DNA of 19,371 nucleotides, from positions 1 through 19,371 of the forward strand of contig JBJHBY010000036.1 in NCBI GenBank assembly GCA_050485745.1. The letters are read 5' to 3'. This DNA comes from JBJHBY01 sp050485745. Its GTDB lineage: Bacteria > Pseudomonadota > Gammaproteobacteria > Pseudomonadales > CAMLJR01. The translations under genes were made by a program, and so were the position numbers. Shown here in pieces: positions 14,248-19,371 of this stretch (positions within the stretch are counted from its first letter, which is position 1; every line of letters begins with the position of its first letter). The notes under the pieces are model-generated. The model was not told where the DNA came from and did not search any database. It saw only the letters and a list, made by a program, of their open reading frames with translations.

Positions 14248-14457
14248 ATGCTTTTCGCGATGGATGATGATCGCCGCCCCGGCACCTGCGACCGCTGCTG
14301 CAACCCGGCAATGGTGACACCCGAAATCGGACCGGCTGCCGAGAACGTATGCACCCCCTGCCTGGAGCGGGAGCGCATGGCAGACTACCTCGAATACCTG
14401 GCCCTGCTCAATCAGGGTCGCGGGCCGCTCATGTCGCATAGCCGCCAGGCTGGCTGA
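14248..14457 (+). CDS. Small Cys-rich (zinc-ribbon-like) protein of unknown function
   Basis: A 69-residue protein with two paired-cysteine knuckles, CDRCC (C14, C17, C18) and CTPC (C35, C38), about 17 residues apart, as in small zinc ribbons or rubredoxin-like knuckles. A short acidic/aliphatic helix (RMADYLEYLALLNQ) follows. Metal binding is inferred, and no family is recognised. AAAGAGG lies 8 bases before the ATG, which supports translation. It is the only plus-strand gene in this part, preceded by the FNR/Anr box and a -10-like site, so it is probably induced when oxygen is low. M5 (MDDDRR) is an alternative start. It is convergent with the P450 gene. Confidence 0.72.
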   Translation: MLFAMDDDRRPGTCDRCCNPAMVTPEIGPAAENVCTPCLERERMADYLEYLALLNQGRGPLMSHSRQAG

Positions 14458-14460
14458 ACA

Positions 14461-14508
14461 CCGCAGGTCGGGACTGCCCGGCAGCAGCCCCGCCCGCGAC
14501 GACCGCGG
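14461..14508. terminator. Hairpin between the Cys-rich gene and the P450 gene
   Basis: CCGC-a-GGTCG (14461-14470) pairs with CGACC-GCGG (14500-14508): a 9-bp stem with one bulged base around a 29-base GC-rich interior. On the plus strand it is followed by TTAAAAT, a poor T-tract. Its position just after the stop of the small gene and before the convergent P450 end suits a terminator. Confidence 0.35.
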
Positions 14509-14520
14509 TTAAAATCGAGC

Positions 14521-15747
14521 TCAGGCGCGATCGAAACGAATCGGCATGGCCTTGATACCGTTGATGAAGCTGGAGCGCAGCCAGTTGATCTCCCCGTTGA
14601 GACGCGGGTTGCGGATGCGTGCCACGATCTCGTCGAAGATGCATTGCAGCTCCAGTCGCGCCAGGTGCGAACCCAGACAGAAATGCTCGCCGATACCGAA
14701 GGCACGGTGGTTATTGCGCACATCCTCGCGCAGCGGGCGGGTCACATCAAAGATATCGGGGTCGCGGAAGTTGGCTTCATCGGCGGATGCGGACTGATAG
14801 AACAGCATGATCTTGTCGCCCTTGCGAATCTGCTGTCCGGCGAGCTCGACGTCGCTCATGGCAGTGCGCCGGAAGTACACCACGGCCGTGTTGTAGCGCA
14901 GCATTTCCTCGATGGCATGGCTGACCAGGGATGGATCGTCCACCAGACGCTGATACTCCTCCGGGTGCTCCATCAGCAGGCGCATGCCCTGGCTGGTCAC
15001 CGTCCGCGTGGTCTCGTTACCCGCCACCACCAGCAGCAGGAAGAACACACAGAACTCATCCTCGGTAAGGTGCTCACCGGCGACTTCACCGTCAAGCAGC
15101 ATGCCCACGATGTTGTCCCGGGGTGATTCCCGATGCAGCGCAGCCAGCTTGCGGCCGTATTCGAACATCTGGAACATGGCCATCTGGCCTTCTTCCTCGG
15201 TGGTGGTCAACTCGGGATCGTCGGCGCCGAGCATGATGTTGGTCCACTCGAAGAACTGGTGGCGATCCTCGGTGGGAATCCCCACCAGTTCGCAAATCGC
15301 GATAAGCGGCAGCTCCGCCGCCACATCGGCCACGAATTCGCACTCACCACGGTCAATGATGCGGTCGACGATCTCGCGCGCAACCTGACGGAAGCGCTGT
15401 TCGTAGGAGTCCACGGTTTTCGGCGTGAAGGCGTTGCGGATGATGCGCCGTGATTTCACGTGATCCGGCGGGTCCATGTTGATCAGGAACTGCCGCATCA
15501 TATCCATGATCGCCGGGTCGGAATCATGGTAGAAACAGGTCTTTTCCCGCGACGAGAACAGCTGCGGGTTCTTCGATACGAAATCCAGCTCCTGCTGGCG
15601 GGTGATGGCCCAGAACCCCTCGGGCATCGCCGGGTCCTCGTGCCAGTACACCGGCTTGTTGGCACGCAGCCAACGATACATTTCCCTGGGGGCACCGCCC
15701 CGGTAGGTTTCGGGGGAAACCAGATCGATATGCGGACACTTGCTCAT
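14521..15747 (-). CDS. Cytochrome P450 monooxygenase
   Basis: A 408-residue soluble bacterial P450. Seen: the I-helix oxygen-binding motif AGNETT at 242-247, ExxR at E281-R284 (EEMLRYN), and the heme loop FGIGEHFCLG at 350-359 with C357 as thiolate ligand. The N-terminal part (PETYRGGAPREMYRWLRANKPV, FWAITR) and the VAGNETTR type resemble the CYP124/125/142-like group that hydroxylates steroid side chains and branched lipids, which is only suggestive. It needs a ferredoxin and reductase, not found in the window. The ATG at 15747 has GGAGG 6 bases upstream; 15777 is an upstream in-frame alternative without such a site. The 148-base gap upstream carries a dyad and a tandem repeat. Confidence 0.93.
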   Translation of the reverse strand: MSKCPHIDLVSPETYRGGAPREMYRWLRANKPVYWHEDPAMPEGFWAITRQQELDFVSKNPQLFSSREKTCFYHDSDPAIMDMMRQFLINMDPPDHVKSRRIIRNAFTPKTVDSYEQRFRQVAREIVDRIIDRGECEFVADVAAELPLIAICELVGIPTEDRHQFFEWTNIMLGADDPELTTTEEEGQMAMFQMFEYGRKLAALHRESPRDNIVGMLLDGEVAGEHLTEDEFCVFFLLLVVAGNETTRTVTSQGMRLLMEHPEEYQRLVDDPSLVSHAIEEMLRYNTAVVYFRRTAMSDVELAGQQIRKGDKIMLFYQSASADEANFRDPDIFDVTRPLREDVRNNHRAFGIGEHFCLGSHLARLELQCIFDEIVARIRNPRLNGEINWLRSSFINGIKAMPIRFDRA

Positions 15748-15794
15748 GAAACCCTCCATAGCAGGCCGGCGCGGCAACGGGCCAGACTGGCTTC

Positions 15795-15809
15795 TTGTCA
15801 GACTAACAA
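15795..15809. promoter_or_regulatory. Operator-like dyad TTGTCAGACTAACAA
   Basis: A 15-base dyad: arms TTGTCAG and CTAACAA match in 6 of 7 pairs around one central base. It lies about 50-60 bases before the P450 ATG and directly downstream of two overlapping -10 candidates on the minus strand. A repressor here, for example of the TetR class, would cover the transcription start. Confidence 0.45.
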
Positions 15810-15822
15810 CTTATAGATTGTA
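15810..15822 (-). promoter_or_regulatory. -10 candidates for the P450 gene
   Basis: On the minus strand TACAAT (15822 to 15817) and TATAAG (15815 to 15810) each match the -10 consensus at 5 of 6 positions. Their -35 regions are weak, as expected for an activated promoter. Confidence 0.4.
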
Positions 15823-15858
15823 GCCTGTGGCGCGAGAGCAAATCCAGCCTGTGCCGCG
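15822..15858 (-). repeat. Tandem direct repeat upstream of the P450 promoter
   Basis: Plus-strand AGCCTGTGGCGCG (15822-15834) recurs as AGCCTGTGCCGCG (15846-15858): 12 of 13 bases, period 24. Read on the minus strand, the proximal copy runs up to and one base into the TACAAT -10 candidate and so covers the spacer. Such spacing is seen for paired sites of AraC/XylS-type activators, but the period here is longer than the usual ~21 bp. Confidence 0.5.
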
Positions 15859-15895
15859 CCACCGCAGCGTACGAAGACTGCGCGGGTCCACCGTG

Positions 15896-16981
15896 TCATA
15901 CCGCGACCGGCCCATCATCCCGCTGATGGGCCGTGGGCAGGCCGACCAGTCGTTGCGGATCCCGGGTCCGGTACAGGTGAACGCCATCATGAACCTCGCG
16001 CAGCAGGCGGCCGGCCAGATACAAATGGTTGAGATGGGCGACGCACTCCCCCAGCGCCATACCCAGCTGGGAGGCATCCAGCTCGCGGGAAAACAGCACC
16101 GGCAGCAGGTCGCGGGCACAGCGGGGACTCTCGGCGCAGGCCTGTTCCAGGGCCAGCAGATGGTCCTCGTGATGTGCGATCAGGGCATTGAGGCGCGGGT
16201 GCAGGCCGCGAAACGGCGTGTTGTGAGCCGGCAGTACCAGTGTGTCCTCCGGCAGCGACCGGAAACGCCGCAGCGAATCGAACCACAGCGCCAGCGGGTC
16301 TGCCTCGGGCTCCGTGGGCATGACGCCCACATTGGGGCTGATGCGAGGAATCACCTGGTCGCCGGACAGCAACACCCCGAGGGACTCACTGTACAGGCAG
16401 GCATGTTCAGGCGAGTGCCCTCGCCCCACCATCACCCGCCACTCATGGCCGCCAATACCCAGCGTGGTGCCCTCCGCCAGACGCCGGAAGGCCCCGGGCA
16501 GACGTTCCGCCACCGAACCGAACCCGCGCCAGTTGCGACGCATGGCGTCGACATGCTCCGGGCCCATGCCCACCTGCTGGAAGTAGGTCTCCGTGGTCCA
16601 GCCGATGTCATCGGCGGTCATTGCACTGAATACACGGGCGCTGTAGTACTCGCCAAAGGTCATGTACAGCGGAACCCGCCAGCGCTCGCACAGCCAGCCG
16701 GCCTGGCCGACGTGATCCGGGTGCATGTGCGTGGCCAGCACCGCCTTGACCGGCCGCCCCCCCAGTTCGTGCTCGAAGATACGCAACCAGTGCCCCTGGG
16801 TGGTCTTGCCGCCGATACCGGTATCGATGATCCACCAGCCATCACCATCGTCCAGCAGGTAAAGGTTGATGTGGTCAAGGGCCATCGGCAATGGCATACG
16901 CAGCCAGAGCACACCGGGAGCCACCTCCAGGGTGTGCCCCGGCTGGGGAATCTGCTCGAATGGGTACTGCAATTCGCTCAT
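15896..16981 (-). CDS. Metallo-beta-lactamase-fold hydrolase (LACTB2-like)
   Basis: A 361-residue MBL-fold protein. Seen: the strand-turn DTGIGGK at 53-59, the metal-binding THMHPDH at 84-90 (H85, H87, D89, H90), a GRGHSPEHACLY segment with the next ligand, LLSGDQVI with the bridging aspartate, and HNTPF with the last histidine. The extended C-terminal region (LNALIAHHEDHLLALEQAC) resembles the helical/winged domain of LACTB2-like and glyoxalase-II-like hydrolases. Hydrolysis of a thioester or lactone fits the cluster, but the substrate is unknown. I chose the ATG at 16981: an in-frame GTG at 17020 falls inside the terminator hairpin of the upstream gene and has no ribosome-binding site. Confidence 0.88.
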   Translation of the reverse strand: MSELQYPFEQIPQPGHTLEVAPGVLWLRMPLPMALDHINLYLLDDGDGWWIIDTGIGGKTTQGHWLRIFEHELGGRPVKAVLATHMHPDHVGQAGWLCERWRVPLYMTFGEYYSARVFSAMTADDIGWTTETYFQQVGMGPEHVDAMRRNWRGFGSVAERLPGAFRRLAEGTTLGIGGHEWRVMVGRGHSPEHACLYSESLGVLLSGDQVIPRISPNVGVMPTEPEADPLALWFDSLRRFRSLPEDTLVLPAHNTPFRGLHPRLNALIAHHEDHLLALEQACAESPRCARDLLPVLFSRELDASQLGMALGECVAHLNHLYLAGRLLREVHDGVHLYRTRDPQRLVGLPTAHQRDDGPVAV

Positions 16982-17002
16982 CTGCACATCCGGGGCTTCA
17001 GG

Positions 17003-17045
17003 AAAACGAAACCCCGCCACACCGGGAACAACCGGCGTGGCGGGG
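17003..17045 (-). terminator. Rho-independent terminator of the molybdenum hydroxylase operon
   Basis: On the minus strand a 9-bp CCCCGCCAC/GTGGCGGGG stem (17037-17045 and 17012-17020) is continued, after one mismatch, by 4 CCGG pairs around a 6-base loop. It is followed by TTTCGTTTT. It lies 24 bases past the stop of the large subunit gene, in the right orientation to end that transcript. Confidence 0.75.
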
Positions 17046-17069
17046 CATGGCCGCCGTCAGGATGGCGCC

Positions 17070-19244
17070 TCAGGCGTCGAGACGCAAGGGCAGCTGGCGC
17101 TGGCGCTGCCCGGTCGCGGCATGGATGGCATTGGCCAGCGCTGCCGCCAGCGGGGGTACCCCGGGTTCGCCAACGCCACTGGGGTGGTCGTCGCTGGGCA
17201 ACAACACCACCTCAACCCTTGGCGCTTCGTGCAGGCGCAGCAGGGGTTCATCGTGGAAGTTGCTTTCCATCACGCACCCGTCCTCGATGGTGATCTCTCC
17301 ATACAGGGCGGCGGACAGCGCAAAATTCACCCCGCTCTCCATCTGCATGACCACGATGTCCGGGTTCACAACACGCCCACACTCGATCGCGCAGACCACG
17401 CGCTCCACGTGCAGACGGCCATTGCTCCTGGACACCTCGACCACCTGCGCCACGGAGCTGCCGAAGGACTCGTGCACCGCCAGCCCCTGGAAGCGGCCCT
17501 CGGCCACCTGACCCCAACCGGCCTTTTGTGCCGCGGCTTCCAGCACGCGGCGATCGCGTGAATCCGCCGGCATGTGGCGCAAGCGGAAGCTGAGGGGGTC
17601 TTCCCCCGCCGCCGCGGCCAGCTCATCCATGAAAGCCTCTACGAAAAAGCCGTTGTAGGAGTGCCCGACCGAGCGCCAGAAGCCGATGGGGATACCGGGG
17701 TCGTAGTCGATGTAATCGACATGCAGGTAACCGGTGTCGTAAGGCAGATGGCTGGCTCCCTCGGAGGCAAATGGATCCTTGTTGGCCACCCAGCCACCCA
17801 CACGATCCGGAATCCCGCCAGGCAGCCAGGCGGGCATGGCCGATTTCATGAACAGTGACAGCAGCGGGCGCGCCAGGCTGGGGCTGACCAGGCGGTTGTC
17901 CCAGGCGATAATACGGCCGTCCTCGACCCGGGCGCGCAGGCGGGCCAGTGCGCTGGGCCGATAATAGTCGTGACGGGTGTCGTCCTCGCGGCTCCACACC
18001 AGCTTGACCGGTCGGCCCGCCTGACGCGAGATCAGCGCGGCCTCCACGGCGGTGTCCGGCATGATGCGGCGGCCGAAGCCACCACCCAGCAGCGCGTTGT
18101 GGATATGCACCTGCTCCCGCTTCAGGCCCAGCTCCCGCGCGACCGCGTCCTGCAGGCTGTCCGGGCCCTGGTTGCCACACCAGATATCGACGCGGTCTTC
18201 ACGCACGTCGGCAATGGCGTTCTGTGGTTCCAGGGCGGCGTGGGCAAGATACGGTGCATAGTACTCGGCCTCGATCAGCTCGCCGCGATCTCCCGGGTCA
18301 CTGCCGTCACGGGTAATACGGGCGGCCTTGCCTTCGCTCATCTGGCGGCGCTGCTCCGCCAGGATTGCGGCACTGTCGAGCCCGGCCAGGGGGCCCTTGT
18401 CCCAGGTAATGCGCAGGCGCTCGGAAGCCTTGCGCGCATGCCAGTAGGTGTCGGCCAGCACGGCAATGCCGTGGGGCAATTCCAGCACCTCGATCACACC
18501 GGGGGAGGCCAGGGTTTCGCGCGCCTCATAGTTGCGCGGTCGTCCACCAAAGTGAGGACAGCGCACCAGTACCGCCACGGCGCCACCCTCGGGCACAGGC
18601 AGGTCAATGCCGAACAGGGCTTCGCCCGCCACCTTCGCGGGTGCGTCGAGGCGGCGGTCGTAGCGACCGATATAGCGGAACTCCGCCGGATCCTTCAGTT
18701 TCACCCGGCGCGGTACCGAGAGTGTCGCCGCCCGGTTGGCCAACTCCGTGTAGGCCACCCTGCGACCGGAAGCAGGGTCGATGACTTCCCCGTCCTCGGT
18801 GCGCAGGCTGGCCGCATCCACATTCCACTCGGCCGCCGCCGCCGCGACCAGCATGGTACGGGCAGTCGCACCCGCCTCGCGCAGCATGTCGTAGCTGTTC
18901 TTGATCGAGGTGCTGCCGCCAGTCGTCATCAAACGGAACTCCGGATCACGGAAATCCGGATGTACCTCGGCGTGGCGCATCTGCAGCCTTGCGGGATCGA
19001 TATCCAGCTCCTCAGCCAGCAATGTGGCCATGCCGGTATGCACACCCTGCCCCATCTCGGCCTTGTGCAGGTAAAAAGCAATGCCGTCCCCGGGGCTGAT
19101 CTGCAGGAAGGCGTTGGGCTGAAAGTCCCCCTGCCGCGCATGGGGCAGGGCCGGGCCATCACAGCCGCTGAGTTGCACACCGAGGGCCAGACCGCCCCCG
19201 GCGAGTGTCATGCCCTTGATGAATTGCCGGCGGTCAAGCTGCAT
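17070..19244 (-). CDS. Molybdopterin-binding large subunit of an isoquinoline 1-oxidoreductase-type hydroxylase
   Basis: A 724-residue protein of the xanthine oxidase family, IorB branch. It hydroxylates a heteroaromatic ring or oxidises an aldehyde with water as oxygen source. Seen: HKAEMGQGVHTGMATLLAEEL near 60-80, the LLGGGFGRR cofactor loop, GFWRSVGHSYNGFFVEAFMDELA typical of IorB, and the GVGEPG motif with the catalytic glutamate E693. The N-terminus has a twin-arginine signal (DRRQFIKG at 4-11, hydrophobic to 25) ending in LSGC (25-28), a lipobox-like sequence. It could therefore be exported folded by Tat and either cleaved or lipid-anchored. The ATG at 19244 has GGAGG about 9 bases upstream and overlaps the small-subunit gene by 11 bases. 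Confidence 0.93.
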   Translation of the reverse strand: MQLDRRQFIKGMTLAGGGLALGVQLSGCDGPALPHARQGDFQPNAFLQISPGDGIAFYLHKAEMGQGVHTGMATLLAEELDIDPARLQMRHAEVHPDFRDPEFRLMTTGGSTSIKNSYDMLREAGATARTMLVAAAAAEWNVDAASLRTEDGEVIDPASGRRVAYTELANRAATLSVPRRVKLKDPAEFRYIGRYDRRLDAPAKVAGEALFGIDLPVPEGGAVAVLVRCPHFGGRPRNYEARETLASPGVIEVLELPHGIAVLADTYWHARKASERLRITWDKGPLAGLDSAAILAEQRRQMSEGKAARITRDGSDPGDRGELIEAEYYAPYLAHAALEPQNAIADVREDRVDIWCGNQGPDSLQDAVARELGLKREQVHIHNALLGGGFGRRIMPDTAVEAALISRQAGRPVKLVWSREDDTRHDYYRPSALARLRARVEDGRIIAWDNRLVSPSLARPLLSLFMKSAMPAWLPGGIPDRVGGWVANKDPFASEGASHLPYDTGYLHVDYIDYDPGIPIGFWRSVGHSYNGFFVEAFMDELAAAAGEDPLSFRLRHMPADSRDRRVLEAAAQKAGWGQVAEGRFQGLAVHESFGSSVAQVVEVSRSNGRLHVERVVCAIECGRVVNPDIVVMQMESGVNFALSAALYGEITIEDGCVMESNFHDEPLLRLHEAPRVEVVLLPSDDHPSGVGEPGVPPLAAALANAIHAATGQRQRQLPLRLDA

Positions 19245-19371
19245 CGCCCTGCCCCTCCGCGCTGTAATACATCACACCTTCCGCACTTTCACGGATCTGG
19301 CTCGCCGCATGCCGCACCGCCTGGCGGATACGCCCGTAGGTGCCACAACGGCACAGGTTTCCGGACAGGGC
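19234..19371 (-). CDS. [2Fe-2S] small subunit (IorA-like), 5' part beyond the window edge
   Basis: The last 45 residues of the partner iron-sulfur subunit. The motif LSGNLCRCGTYGRIRQAVRHA carries the CxC pair of the C-terminal four-helix [2Fe-2S] domain found in all small subunits of this family. It passes electrons from the molybdenum centre to an external acceptor, often a cytochrome c. The reading frame is open to the window edge, so the start and the plant-type ferredoxin domain lie outside. Its TGA stop lies 11 bases inside the large subunit gene, so the two are translationally linked. Confidence 0.9.
   Translation of the reverse strand, partial: ALSGNLCRCGTYGRIRQAVRHAASQIRESAEGVMYYSAEGQGDAA

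Noticed and set aside
15827..17293. 488-codon open frame on the plus strand
   Set aside because: It is antisense to the MBL hydrolase and crosses the terminator at 17003-17045; low-complexity shadow composition.

Overview
This is a GC-rich window (roughly 60-65% G+C by eye) from a bacterial chromosome, most likely a gammaproteobacterium. The YajC and exonuclease III proteins look gammaproteobacterial, and the mix of catabolic genes resembles that of marine steroid- and hydrocarbon-degrading groups such as Halieaceae or Spongiibacteraceae. That placement is inference. The window is densely coded: no gap without a gene exceeds 300 bases, and the largest is the divergent promoter region at 3269-3500 (232 bases). 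I saw no rRNA, tRNA, CRISPR array, insertion sequence or prophage gene.

Layout. (1) 1-994, minus: the 5' two thirds of a PLP-dependent D-cysteine desulfhydrase/ACC deaminase-type gene, and a yajC that is not followed by secD. (2) 1120-3268, minus: a compact unit of SnoaL-like protein, luciferase-like (LLM) oxidoreductase and exonuclease III, with overlapping stop/start codons. (3) 3501-6807, plus: an acyl-CoA synthetase and a carboxyltransferase (acyl-CoA carboxylase beta), behind a TATAAT box. (4) 6891-13102, minus: metal-ligand-poor amidohydrolase, GST-like protein, second LLM oxidoreductase, enoyl-CoA hydratase-like protein, MFS transporter, then an HsaA-like flavin monooxygenase with its own promoter candidate. 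(5) 13245-14457: a short-chain dehydrogenase (minus) divergent from a 69-residue Cys-rich protein (plus) behind a perfect FNR/Anr box. (6) 14521-19371, minus: cytochrome P450, metallo-beta-lactamase-fold hydrolase, and a two-subunit molybdenum hydroxylase of the isoquinoline 1-oxidoreductase type. The large subunit has a Tat signal, and only the tail of the [2Fe-2S] subunit is in the window.

Taken together, 3-6 read as an oxidative catabolic island. Hydroxylases (P450, molybdenum hydroxylase, HsaA-like enzyme), dehydrogenases (SDR, LLMs), CoA activation, carboxylation, hydration/hydrolysis (ECH-like, amidohydrolase, MBL) and uptake (MFS) could together degrade a polycyclic or terpenoid/steroid-like compound. 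The substrate cannot be read from the sequence. Several partners are absent from the window: the HsaB-type flavin reductase, P450 redox partners, the biotin carboxylase subunit, ring-cleavage enzymes and any transcription factor. The best regulatory signals are the FNR/Anr box at 14167-14180, a tandem direct repeat plus dyad upstream of the P450, and a rho-independent terminator at 17003-17045.
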